In this document: positions 7,945 to 18,542 of the stretch, piece by piece
How the letters are laid out: each line of letters begins with the position of its first letter
Position numbering within the stretch: the first letter of the stretch is position 1
NCBI RefSeq assembly: GCF_003116015.1
Contig: NZ_LGQZ01000028.1
Coordinates: 1 to 64,000 of the forward strand
Reading direction: 5' to 3'
Length of the DNA stretch: 64,000 nt
Source of the DNA: Azospirillum sp. TSO22-1
Lineage (GTDB): Bacteria > Pseudomonadota > Alphaproteobacteria > Azospirillales > Azospirillaceae
Program-made: the position numbers and the translations under genes
The notes under the pieces: model-generated
The model's input: the letters and a program-made list of their open reading frames with translations, nothing else
Database searches by the model: none
Told to the model about the DNA's origin: nothing

Positions 7945-9156
7945 GTGTTCAAAGGCAACGCCCTCTTCGAGGTGCAGGTCCGCGTCGACGACCGCTGGCG
8001 GATGGAGGCCACCTTCACCGAGGAGCAGGCGGCGCTGTCCTGCGCCCGCGTGCAGATGACCGTGGCCGGCGTGCAGGAGGTGAAGGTCTTCAAGTCGCGC
8101 AGCCTCGCCGGGCTGGCGGTCCAGACCGCGATCTTCCACCGCAAGGTGCCGGAGCAGAAGACCAAGCCGCTGACCATCGCCGGCACCGCCGAGGGCGCGC
8201 CCTACTGCACCGAGTTGGCCGAGCTGTACGGCTTCGACAGCCGCGTCGTCATCGGCCGGCTGCTGCGCCAGTTCCTCGATAAGTTCCAGGTGACGCCGAC
8301 CGAGCTGCTGCACGGCTGGACCTACGCCCGCAAGCTGGACGAGCAGGGCACGCTGATGGGCGCGGCCATCCATGCCGTCGCCCGCCACCACGGCGACACC
8401 CACAAGGTGGCGGTCGCCGCGCGGGTGAAGGAGCTGCGCGCCCTGGTCGACCGCGCGCTGGTCCGCGCCCGCGACTTCAACGCCGAGCGCAAGCGCCTGC
8501 CGGCCTTCGACGAGTCCGACCTCGCCGCCACCAGCCGCCGCATCGGGCAGGCGGTGGGGGCGGAGGAGCACGACTTCGTCTTCCTGGCCATGCTCAGCCA
8601 GTATCTGACCAGCGCCAACTCGCTGGCCGGCAAGATGGAGCTGCTGGTCAAGATGATGGCGCGAATCGACGACCCGCACCTCTCGGCGCTGCTGGAGGGC
8701 GTGGTCGCCGACGGGCTGGGCGCCGCCGACGTGGTGAAGGAACTGCTGGGCGCGCAGCCGACGCTGGCCGCCGGCCTGTGCGCGCTGGCCGACACGCTGT
8801 ACGGCCGCAAGCCGGGCGAGAAGGACGTGCCGGTGCACCCGCTGCTCGCCTGCATCGGGGCGCTGACCGTCACCGGCCGGGCGCCGAGCTGCCGCGTCGT
8901 GCTGCTGGAGCGCGTGCGCTCCGCCCTCAACAGCGACCAGCCGCTCGACCGCAAGGACTCCAAGGCCGAGGCGACGCTGGTGGAGACCCTTGCGCTTCGG
9001 CTGAAGGGGGCGGACGGCACGCTGCTGGGCGGTGCGGAGACCGAGAAGGCGCTGGCCAAGCGCCTGCTGCGCCACCGCCAGGCGATCCTGCGCCAGCAGG
9101 GCATGCACGACATCGCCGACCGCTTGGCCGGCACCTTCCGGCCGGGGGAGGGGTGA
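7945..9156 (+). CDS. Conserved protein of unknown function, 403 aa
   Basis: A soluble, mostly helical protein without signal peptide or membrane segment. The first 60 residues look like a small alpha/beta domain (FKGNALFEVQVRVDDRW) and the rest is long helices rich in Ala, Leu and Glu. I do not recognise a family. Start: a GTG at 7945 is preceded by CGGAGGT with good spacing; a GTG at 7918 would add nine residues including the ribosome-binding site itself, so it was not used. The gene follows uvrD with a 72-base gap and the same strand, so it could be co-transcribed, but nothing in the sequence ties it to DNA repair. Confidence 0.8.
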   Translation: MFKGNALFEVQVRVDDRWRMEATFTEEQAALSCARVQMTVAGVQEVKVFKSRSLAGLAVQTAIFHRKVPEQKTKPLTIAGTAEGAPYCTELAELYGFDSRVVIGRLLRQFLDKFQVTPTELLHGWTYARKLDEQGTLMGAAIHAVARHHGDTHKVAVAARVKELRALVDRALVRARDFNAERKRLPAFDESDLAATSRRIGQAVGAEEHDFVFLAMLSQYLTSANSLAGKMELLVKMMARIDDPHLSALLEGVVADGLGAADVVKELLGAQPTLAAGLCALADTLYGRKPGEKDVPVHPLLACIGALTVTGRAPSCRVVLLERVRSALNSDQPLDRKDSKAEATLVETLALRLKGADGTLLGGAETEKALAKRLLRHRQAILRQQGMHDIADRLAGTFRPGEG

Positions 9157-9210
9157 GTCGGCCGGCTGGTGGTGTCCCGGCTGGAGGTGCCGTTGTGACG
9201 GCCAACAGTT

Positions 9211-9352
9211 CACACGGATTTCACGGATTTGAACACGGATTTCACGGATTTTTTTTGACCCTGCCCGGCAACGGCCCGCGGATAAGGCTGACGCGCTGCA
9301 AGCACCGAGAAAATCCGTGAAATCCGTGCCTCGATCCGTGAAATCCGTGTGA
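9211..9352. repeat. Inverted repeat element built of CACGGATTT phrases
   Basis: Copies of the phrase CACGGATTT are repeated in tandem at 9211-9256, and their reverse complement is repeated at 9310-9352. The outermost 18 bases (9211-9228 and 9335-9352) are perfect inverted copies. The region could fold into a large hairpin and fills the gap between two convergent genes. It is a non-coding intergenic element; similar phrase repeats are scattered in many proteobacterial genomes. Confidence 0.8.
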
Positions 9353-9393
9353 ATGTTGTGTCCGTGGCGTCCGTCAGCGACGGGCGGGAGCCG

Positions 9394-9951
9394 TTAGTAC
9401 CCGCCCTTCTTGCCGGTGCCGACGAACTTGAAGTCGCCCTTGAACTCGAACGGCTTCCACCAGGCCTGCACGCCGGTCTCCTTGTCGGTGTGGCGCAGGA
9501 AGACCTGGGTGTGGCCGTGCGCGTCGGTGCCCGGGGGCGCGATGCGGAAGGTCACGTCGTACTGGCCGGGGCCGCTCAGCGCCACGTTGGCGCCGTAGTG
9601 CGGGCCGTCGTTGGCGACCATCGCGTGCAGCGTGCCGCTGGTCTTCCAGTCGCTGCCGCGCTTGGCGATGGTGTAGTCCACCGTCAGGTAGGGGATCCAG
9701 GAATCCTCGCGGAAGCCGTTCGGGTTGTCCTTCAGCGCCTTGATGTCGGCTTCCAGGTGGATGTCGGTCTTCTTGGCGTCCTGGTCGGCCATGGCCGGCT
9801 GCATGACCACCGGCTGCAGGTACACGCCGATGACGTTCAGGCCGTTCTTCTCGATGGGCTGGCCGATCGGCTGCTCGCCGGCGAGGGCCGGCGCGGCGGC
9901 GAGGCCGAGCGCCAGGACGGCGGCGGCAAGGGGGCGTGCGGACAGAGTCAT
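9394..9951 (-). CDS. Periplasmic P19/Tp34-type iron transport protein
   Basis: A 185-residue secreted protein with a clear signal peptide (residues 1-24, ending ALAG) and the P19/Tp34 immunoglobulin-like fold: GLNVIGVYLQPV near the N-terminus, HLEADIKAL, SWIPYLTVDYTI, and the late GHTQVFLRH segment. Family members bind metal (iron with copper) through conserved Met, His and Glu, several of which (M near VVMQPAM, H and E of IHLEAD) are present. It works in the periplasm in ferrous/ferric iron uptake. It is followed downstream on the other side by a phrase-repeat element, and the polyferredoxin gene lies 40 bases upstream on the same strand, so the two form an operon. No Ftr1 permease is adjacent. 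Confidence 0.87.
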   Translation of the reverse strand: MTLSARPLAAAVLALGLAAAPALAGEQPIGQPIEKNGLNVIGVYLQPVVMQPAMADQDAKKTDIHLEADIKALKDNPNGFREDSWIPYLTVDYTIAKRGSDWKTSGTLHAMVANDGPHYGANVALSGPGQYDVTFRIAPPGTDAHGHTQVFLRHTDKETGVQAWWKPFEFKGDFKFVGTGKKGGY

Positions 9952-9991
9952 TGCGTGCTCTCCGGAAGTCGTGAGGAAGGTTGGGAAACGA

Positions 9992-11443
9992 TCAGGCGCC
10001 GAACAGCGCCGGATACCAGGCGGCGCCGATGGCGAAGCTGCCGAGGGCGCCGGGTAGGAGGGGAATCCAGCGCGTCGCCGCCGGCACGCCCTGCGCCGCC
10101 AGCAGGCGGTCGCCGAGCCGCAGGCTCCACAGCGCGCCGAGCGCGAAGCACAGGCCCTTGGCGCCGAGCACCGCCGACGGCCCGAGGCCGAGCAGCGCCA
10201 GCGTGTCGAACAGCCCGCTGCCGAGGCCGAGCAGCAGCGACACCATGGCGACCGGGGCGTACTGGTAGCCGAGCTGGACGAAGCGGGCCTTCCACTCGGC
10301 ACCGGGCGCCAGCCGCGCCGACAGCCAGGCGGAGGCCGCCGTGGTGGCCGACAGCGTCGCGGTCAGCGCCGCCAGCCAGCTCAGCATGTAGCCGACGATC
10401 AGGATGAAATCGAGCCAGCGGAACACCTCGCGGCGCTCCGGGTAGACCGCCATCAGCCAGCGCGGCCCCGGCTCGCCCAGCCAGTACCAGCCCTGGTCGA
10501 TGCCCCAGTCGCCGACCGCCATGCGCAGGTGCTGATACGACGGCAGCACCAGCCACAGGAAGCCGCCCAGCGCCACGCCGGTGCCCATGAACAGGAACAG
10601 CACCTCGGACAGGCTGGGGTTGTGCGCCGACACCGTCTCGATCTCGGCGCCGGGGACGCGCAGCTTGAGGTACAGCCCCCCCTGCGAGGCCGGGCCGACG
10701 CAGCGGAAGCACTCGATGCAGTGGCGGGATTCGGTCTTGCGCCGGAGGTCGATCAGCGTCGGGCAGACGGTTTTCTCGGTCCAGCGGTCGCCGCCCGGCT
10801 CCGGCCGCTTCGGCGCGAACTCGACCCCGCCCAGGCGGGAGTAGACGCCGAGCAGCAGCCCGATCGGGCAGGCGTGCCGGCACCACGCGCGCTTGCCGCG
10901 CCCGAACAGGAAGCCGATGACCAGCGCCGCCGCGAAGACCGAGCCGAACAGGATGGCGGCGGCCTCCGGGTGGTCGCGCACGCCCACCGTCTGGCCCCAC
11001 ACGGTGACCAGGATGAAGCTGGCGACCGGCGTGCCCGGCCAGCGCAGCCACGCCGGCACCGGCCGCTTCAGCCCGACCTTGCCCGCCCATTCCGAGCCGG
11101 CCCCCATCGGGCAGAGCAGCCCGCACCAGCTGCGCCCGGTCAGCGCCACCGACAGGAAGGCCAGCGGAAACCACAGGCCCCACAGCAGCGTGTGCACCAT
11201 CACCGTGAAGTGGTCGAACGGCCCGTCCTCGGCTGCCGGATCGTCGAGCAGCAGCGGCACGAACAGGATGGCGAGGAAGCCGACGAACATCACCCCGTGC
11301 ACCACCGGCAGCCACGGCCGCAGCCACACGAACAACCGCTCCACCGCCGCGCCCAGCGCGATCAGGCGCCCGCCGCGGCGGAACGGAACGGCGCGCTGGG
11401 CGGCGCAGCCGTCGGTCGTGTCCGGAAGCCGATGCGTGTCCAT
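9992..11443 (-). CDS. Polyferredoxin-like membrane 4Fe-4S protein (FtrD/NapH-type)
   Basis: A 483-residue integral membrane protein with about eight to nine hydrophobic helices. It has NapH/CcoG-like CGLLCPMG and CRHACPIG motifs and a CIECFRC motif, the pattern of cytoplasmic-face iron-sulfur clusters in electron-transfer membrane proteins. Next to a P19-type protein this matches FtrD of FtrABCD iron systems, thought to pass electrons for iron reduction or oxidation at the membrane. The start is the ATG at 11443; a TTG nine codons upstream is less likely. A Fur/Mur-like dyad lies just upstream. The function in iron uptake is inferred from family and neighbour. Confidence 0.82.
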   Translation of the reverse strand: MDTHRLPDTTDGCAAQRAVPFRRGGRLIALGAAVERLFVWLRPWLPVVHGVMFVGFLAILFVPLLLDDPAAEDGPFDHFTVMVHTLLWGLWFPLAFLSVALTGRSWCGLLCPMGAGSEWAGKVGLKRPVPAWLRWPGTPVASFILVTVWGQTVGVRDHPEAAAILFGSVFAAALVIGFLFGRGKRAWCRHACPIGLLLGVYSRLGGVEFAPKRPEPGGDRWTEKTVCPTLIDLRRKTESRHCIECFRCVGPASQGGLYLKLRVPGAEIETVSAHNPSLSEVLFLFMGTGVALGGFLWLVLPSYQHLRMAVGDWGIDQGWYWLGEPGPRWLMAVYPERREVFRWLDFILIVGYMLSWLAALTATLSATTAASAWLSARLAPGAEWKARFVQLGYQYAPVAMVSLLLGLGSGLFDTLALLGLGPSAVLGAKGLCFALGALWSLRLGDRLLAAQGVPAATRWIPLLPGALGSFAIGAAWYPALFGA

Positions 11444-11465
11444 GAGCCGCCCGCTGCGGTGCAAT

Positions 11466-11480
11466 TGCAAATCGTTCGCG
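11466..11480. promoter_or_regulatory. Possible Fur/Mur-type operator upstream of iron operon
   Basis: TGCAAATCGTTCGCG reads as an imperfect dyad (GC-AA---TT-GC). It is placed 23 bases upstream of the polyferredoxin start codon. Alphaproteobacterial Fur/Mur sites are AT-cored dyads with TGC and GCA ends, so the match is suggestive only. Confidence 0.3.
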
Positions 11481-11563
11481 TATCAGGCTCGCATATGAGA
11501 CTGAATCGCAATGCGACAGTGCGTCGCACCCCTGCATTCCCTGTGGGCAATTGGCAGGGCGAG

Positions 11564-14561
<2,998 letters not shown>

Positions 14562-14650
14562 GGATTCGCTGGTGCGTCCAGCCGCGTGTGTGCGCCATAT
14601 CGCATGCACGCGGTGGTGTGCAATTCCCGTCCGCTGTGCTGAAATGGAAA

Positions 14651-14676
14651 GCCGGCCGGGAATTGGCCCGGCCGGC
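14651..14676. terminator. GC hairpin between unknown gene and tiny peptide gene
   Basis: Perfect 10-bp stem (14651-14660 with 14667-14676) and a 6-base loop. It lies 90 bases after the stop of the preceding gene and 17 bases before the start of the small peptide gene. There is no T-tract, so it may be a weak terminator or a leader hairpin controlling the peptide. Confidence 0.4.
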
Positions 14677-14693
14677 CATCAAGGGAGAACAAG

Positions 14694-14774
14694 ATGGAAG
14701 CACCCATCTTCTCTCTCGAGCTTCGCTTCCGGGGCTGTCGGATCACGATCCGCATCACCCTGAAGCGGCGCTAG
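14694..14774 (+). CDS. Possible 26-residue peptide gene
   Basis: A short frame, ATG to TAG, begins six bases after the ribosome-binding site GGGAG in AAGGGAGAACAAGATG. The peptide is basic at its end and shows alternating hydrophobic residues (FSLELRFRG, ITIRITLKRR), which suggests a beta hairpin or membrane-surface peptide. It is bracketed by two perfect GC hairpins (14651-14676 and 14780-14805), which makes it look like a separate transcription unit. No family is recognised, and expression is unproven. Confidence 0.45.
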   Translation: MEAPIFSLELRFRGCRITIRITLKRR

Positions 14775-14779
14775 AGGTC

Positions 14780-14811
14780 GCCGGGGGTGCAGGAACACCC
14801 CCGGCTTCCTT
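14780..14811 (+). terminator. Terminator hairpin after tiny peptide gene
   Basis: Perfect 10-bp stem (14780-14789 with 14796-14805), 6-base loop, followed by TTCCTT. It lies 5 bases after the TAG of the 26-codon frame, in the right place to end a short transcript. Confidence 0.55.
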
Positions 14812-14853
14812 CAAGATAGCAATTCCCCCACCCGCAGACAACCGTTGCCCGGT

Positions 14854-15486
14854 TCAGATCCGCTTGGCCAGCGCCAGCAGGCCGCCGGCGCCGATCATCA
14901 GGCCGCCGCTCACCCGGTTCAGGCTGCGCACGGCACGGGTGCTCGACAGGCGCGCGGCGATGGTGTGGCCGCCGGCGGCGTAGGCGAGGATCCAGCCGAA
15001 CTCGATCACCGCCATCAGCGAGACCAGCGCGGTGAACTGCGGCAGCAGCGGCTGCGCCGGCTCGATGAACTGCGGGAACAGCGCGGCCATGAAGACCAGC
15101 GCCTTGGGGTTGCTGAAGGCGACCAGCACGCCGCGCACGAACAGCCGCCCGGCTGTGCCGGTGTCGTCCTCCGCCGGGGCCTCGCCCGCCCGCACCGGCT
15201 CCACCGGCGCCCGCCACGTCTGCCAGCCGAGCCACGTCAGATAGGCCACGCCCGCCCACTTCAGTGTCAGGAACGCCGCTTCCGACGCCGCCAGCAGTGC
15301 CCCCAGGCCGAGCACCGACAGGCCGGCCAGGGTGGTCAGCCCGGCCACCATGCCCAGGCCGCCCCACGCCGCCCGGCGCACGCCGAAGCGCAGGCCGAGG
15401 CTCATGGCCAGCAGCATGTTGGGGCCGGGCGTCGCCGAGATGAAGAAGAAGGTGACCAGGAACAGGCCCAGCGTCTGCCAGCTCAT
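14854..15486 (-). CDS. LysE/RhtB-family amino-acid exporter
   Basis: A 210-residue inner-membrane exporter with about six hydrophobic segments. The N-terminal FFFISATPGPNMLLAM signature and GLRFGVRRAAWGGLGM loop are diagnostic of the LysE/RhtB family, which exports amino acids such as homoserine, threonine, lysine or leucine. The substrate cannot be told from sequence. The gene stands 157 bases after the end of recN on the same strand, with an intergenic repeat fragment in between, and is probably its own unit. Confidence 0.9.
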   Translation of the reverse strand: MSWQTLGLFLVTFFFISATPGPNMLLAMSLGLRFGVRRAAWGGLGMVAGLTTLAGLSVLGLGALLAASEAAFLTLKWAGVAYLTWLGWQTWRAPVEPVRAGEAPAEDDTGTAGRLFVRGVLVAFSNPKALVFMAALFPQFIEPAQPLLPQFTALVSLMAVIEFGWILAYAAGGHTIAARLSSTRAVRSLNRVSGGLMIGAGGLLALAKRI

Positions 15487-15589
15487 GCGCGCCTCCGAAA
15501 GGGGACGGCCAGGGAACCACGCCGCGCGCCCGCGGGCAAATGCCGCAGGCGCAGGGCAGACATCGGCGGCTCTCGACGGACGGTGCCGT

Positions 15590-15621
15590 CTTCGTGCCTT
15601 CGTGTCTTCGTGGTGAAAAAC
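15590..15621. repeat. Single copy of CTTCGTG phrase repeat
   Basis: Three overlapping CTTCGTG(C/T) phrases end in TGGTGAAAAAC. The same phrase set, with TGGTGAAAAAC at the same end, is the right arm of the inverted element at 42621-42694, so this is a solitary half of that family. Confidence 0.65.
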
Positions 15622-15643
15622 TCCGACGGCGATGACGAGGATC

Positions 15644-17353
15644 TTACCCGCGCCCCGCGATCAGGCTGTCGGCCGCCGCGCGCGCCTCGGCGGTGACGGT
15701 GGCGCCGGAGAGCATGCGGGCGATCTCCTCGCGCCGCTCGTCGCCGTCCAGCGCGGCGACGCCGGTGGTCACGCTCTGGCCCTTGACCGCCTTCTGCACC
15801 TTCAGATGGGTCGAGCCGCGCGCCGCCACCTGCGGGCTGTGCGTCACCACCAGCACCTGGAGCCCGTGGCCGAGCCGTTCCAGCCGCTGGCCGACCGCCG
15901 CGGCGACGGCGCCGCCGATGCCGGTGTCCACCTCGTCGAACACCAGCGTGCCGACCGTCGAGGTCTGCGCCAGCACCACCTTCAGCGCCAGCATGAAGCG
16001 CGCCAGTTCGCCGCCCGACGCGATCTTGTTCAGCGCCCCCGGCGGCGATCCCGGGTTGGTGGCGACCTGGAAGGCGACGCGGTCCATGCCGGCCGAGCCC
16101 CAGTCGGCCTCGTCCAGCGGCTCGACCAGCGTGCGGAATTTGGCCTTGTCCAGCTTCAGCGGCGGCAGCTCGGTGGCCACCGCCTTGTCCAGCAGCCCGG
16201 CGGCCTTCTGGCGCGCCCTGCTGAGGTCTTCGGCGGCCTTGCGGTAGGCCTCGCGCGCCGTCTCGGCGTCGCGGGCGAGGCGGGCGAGCAGGTCGCCCTG
16301 GTCCTCGATCATCGACAGGCGGCCGGACAGCTCGTCGCGCAGGGCGGCCAGCGCGTCCACCGCCACGCCGTGCTTGCGCGAGGCGGCGCGCAGCGCGAAC
16401 AGCCGCTCCTCCAGCTTCTCCAGCGCCGCCGGGTCCATGTCGACGTCGGCCGAGGCGGCCTGCAGCGCGGCGACCGCCTCGGCGGCCTCGGCCGCGGCGC
16501 GGTCGAGCGCGGATATCGCCGGGTCCAGCTTGCCGCCGGCCTTCTCGGCGATGCGCGTCAGGATGCGCAGCGCCGAGGCGAGCGAGCGCTCGACGCCGCG
16601 GTCGCCGGACAGCTCGGCGTAGGCGGAGTTCATCGCCTCGACCACCTTCTCGCGGTGCATCAGCACGGCGCGGGTCTCGGCCAGCTGCTCCTCCTCGCCG
16701 GGCTTGGGCGTGAGGCTGTCCAGCTCGGCCACGGCGTGGCGCAGGTATTCCTCTTCCGAGCGGGCGCGGGCGATCTCGGCGGCGGCGTTGGCGCGCGCGT
16801 CCTCGACCTGCCGCCACGCGCGGTGCAGGGCGGCGACGTGCGCCGCCTTGCCGTCCAGCTGGGCGTAGGCGTCGAGCACGCTGCGATGGGTGGCGGGGTT
16901 GAGCAGGCCGTGCGTCTCGAACTGGCCGTGCACCTCGACTAGTTCCTCGCCCAGGCGCTTCAGCAGGCCGACGCCGACCGCCTGGTCGTTGACCCAGGCG
17001 CGCGAGCGGCCGTCGGCGCTGACCGTGCGGCGCACCACCAGCCGGTCATCCGCGTCCAGCCCCTGCTCGCGCAGGATGGCGAAGGCCGGGTGATCACCGG
17101 ACAGCTCGAACTCGGCGGTGACCGAGGCCTGCTCGGCGCCGTGGCGGACCAGCGAGGAATCGCCGCGGGCCCCCAGGGCGAGGCCGAGGGCGTCCAGCAG
17201 GATCGACTTGCCGGCACCCGTCTCGCCGGTCAGCACGCACAGCCCGGCACGGAAGGACAGCGCCAGCCGTTCGATCAGGACGACGTCCCGGATCGTCAGC
17301 GCGGCGAGGGTGGAGCGCCCTAGAACAGGGAGCTCCAGGCTTTGCTGAGCCAC
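15644..17353 (-). CDS. recN: DNA repair protein RecN
   Basis: A 569-residue SMC-like ATPase used in double-strand break repair. It has the N-terminal RDVVLIERL strand, the Walker A motif TGETGAGKS near residue 45, a long central coiled coil (about 150-350, Ala/Glu/Arg-rich), and the C-terminal ABC signature NKIASGGELARFMLA with Walker B TLVFDEVDTGIGG. No ATG lies near the conserved start. The GTG at 17353 fits best; it follows a GGAGCGG site and makes the gene overlap the end of bamD by 34 bases, so the two are probably co-transcribed. A few extra N-terminal residues compared with homologs are uncertain. Confidence 0.94.
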   Translation of the reverse strand: MAQQSLELPVLGRSTLAALTIRDVVLIERLALSFRAGLCVLTGETGAGKSILLDALGLALGARGDSSLVRHGAEQASVTAEFELSGDHPAFAILREQGLDADDRLVVRRTVSADGRSRAWVNDQAVGVGLLKRLGEELVEVHGQFETHGLLNPATHRSVLDAYAQLDGKAAHVAALHRAWRQVEDARANAAAEIARARSEEEYLRHAVAELDSLTPKPGEEEQLAETRAVLMHREKVVEAMNSAYAELSGDRGVERSLASALRILTRIAEKAGGKLDPAISALDRAAAEAAEAVAALQAASADVDMDPAALEKLEERLFALRAASRKHGVAVDALAALRDELSGRLSMIEDQGDLLARLARDAETAREAYRKAAEDLSRARQKAAGLLDKAVATELPPLKLDKAKFRTLVEPLDEADWGSAGMDRVAFQVATNPGSPPGALNKIASGGELARFMLALKVVLAQTSTVGTLVFDEVDTGIGGAVAAAVGQRLERLGHGLQVLVVTHSPQVAARGSTHLKVQKAVKGQSVTTGVAALDGDERREEIARMLSGATVTAEARAAADSLIAGRG

Positions 17354-18135
17354 GATTTGGCGTTCCGCTCCGGCTTCAGGTTGTGGTCGACCAGCATGGC
17401 GTAGCTGTCCTGATACCATTCGCTGCCCGGGAAGTTGTGGCCGAGGACGGCGGCGGCCGTCGTCGCCTCGTCGTTGACGCCGAGCGCCAGATAGCACTCC
17501 ACGAGGCGGTGCAGCGCCTCCGCGGTGTGCGAGGTGGTCTGGTACTGCTCGACCACCATACGGAAGCGGTTGATCGCCGCGGTGTACTGCGCCTGGCGCA
17601 TGTAGAAGCGCCCGACCTCCATCTCCTTGCCGGCGAGGTGGTCGTTGGTCAGGTCGATCTTGATCTTCGCGTCGCGGGCGTACGGCGTTTCGGGGAAGCG
17701 GCGCACCACGTCCGACAGCGCGTCGAGCGCCAGCCGCGTCATCCGCTGGTCGCGGCGCACGTCGGTGATCTGCTCGTAATAGCTCAGCGCGCGCATGTAG
17801 TAGGCGTACGACACCTCCGGGCTGCCGGGGTGCAGCTGGATGAAGCGGTCCAGCGCCAGGATGGCGTCGTCGTACTTCAGGTTCTCATAGTGCGCGTAGG
17901 CGGCGCGAAGCTGCGCCTTGGTCGCCCACTGCGAATAGGGGTGCTGGCGCTCGACCTCGTCGAACAGCTTGGCGGCGGTCTTGTAGTCCTCGCTCTTCAT
18001 CTTGGCTTCCGCCTCGTCGAAGATCTGCTCGGGCGGACGCTCGACGTAGGCGAGTTCGTCCTTGGTCGAGCAGCCGGCGAGGGCGGAGGCGAGGAGGAGG
18101 GCGGCGAACGGCGCGCGGAGAAGGCGAGGGGACAT
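17320..18135 (-). CDS. bamD: Outer-membrane assembly lipoprotein BamD
   Basis: A 271-residue lipoprotein of the beta-barrel assembly machine. The signal peptide ends in a lipobox (SALAGC, lipidated Cys about residue 22), followed by TPR-type helical repeats (SEDYKTAAKLFDEVERQHPYSQWATKAQL and later units) and the conserved LTNDHLAGKEMEVGRFYM segment. It acts on the periplasmic face of the outer membrane with BamA. It follows lpxC in the usual alphaproteobacterial order ftsZ-lpxC-bamD-recN-ligA, with a terminator between lpxC and bamD. Confidence 0.95.
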   Translation of the reverse strand: MSPRLLRAPFAALLLASALAGCSTKDELAYVERPPEQIFDEAEAKMKSEDYKTAAKLFDEVERQHPYSQWATKAQLRAAYAHYENLKYDDAILALDRFIQLHPGSPEVSYAYYMRALSYYEQITDVRRDQRMTRLALDALSDVVRRFPETPYARDAKIKIDLTNDHLAGKEMEVGRFYMRQAQYTAAINRFRMVVEQYQTTSHTAEALHRLVECYLALGVNDEATTAAAVLGHNFPGSEWYQDSYAMLVDHNLKPERNAKSWLSKAWSSLF

Positions 18136-18474
18136 CGTCGTCTTTGGACCCTGAAATGGTGCCCTTATATAGCACGCCCCGACGCGGGCGCGGCAAGTCG
18201 GATCAGGCGGGGCAGGGCGGCTTTCGCGGGGATGGCGGAAAAGGCGCGGCGAAGTCTCTAGTTATGTCTCAGGGAAATCACATAAATAATTGGAATAACT
18301 ATATCTTTGTGACATTCGCTGAGTCCGGGGCACCCCATATGGTGCGCATGCCGCCGTTCCGCAACCCCGGCAGGGGAGGGGGCTTTGCGCAACTCCGCGC
18401 CGCGCGGCGGCGGCAGGGGAGGGGGATGCGCCGCGCCGCGCGCGTCGACTCCGATAGGGCAGGGGAGGCGCGCG
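18136..18474. other. Intergenic region between lpxC and bamD
   Basis: Contains an unusually AT-rich stretch at about 18258-18325, a likely promoter for bamD-recN on the minus strand, and a GC-rich part with two similar GGCAGGGGAGGGGG phrases (about 18369 and 18411). No gene is supported here. Confidence 0.5.
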
Positions 18475-18475
18475 C

Positions 18476-18510
18476 AAAAGAAAACGCCCTCCCCGGGAAG
18501 GGGAGGGCGG
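18476..18510 (-). terminator. Rho-independent terminator of the dcw/lpxC transcript
   Basis: A 10-bp stem (18485-18494 with 18500-18509) is followed on the minus strand by TTTTCTTTT. It lies 33 bases after the lpxC stop and would end the transcript coming from the cell-division cluster. Confidence 0.85.
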
Positions 18511-18542
18511 TCCAGGCCGACCCGGAGAAACGGGTGAGCGCG

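Noticed and set aside
9211..9352. CRISPR array
   Set aside because: Repeat phrases are only about 9-18 bases, inverted rather than direct, with no unique spacers of constant length and no cas genes.
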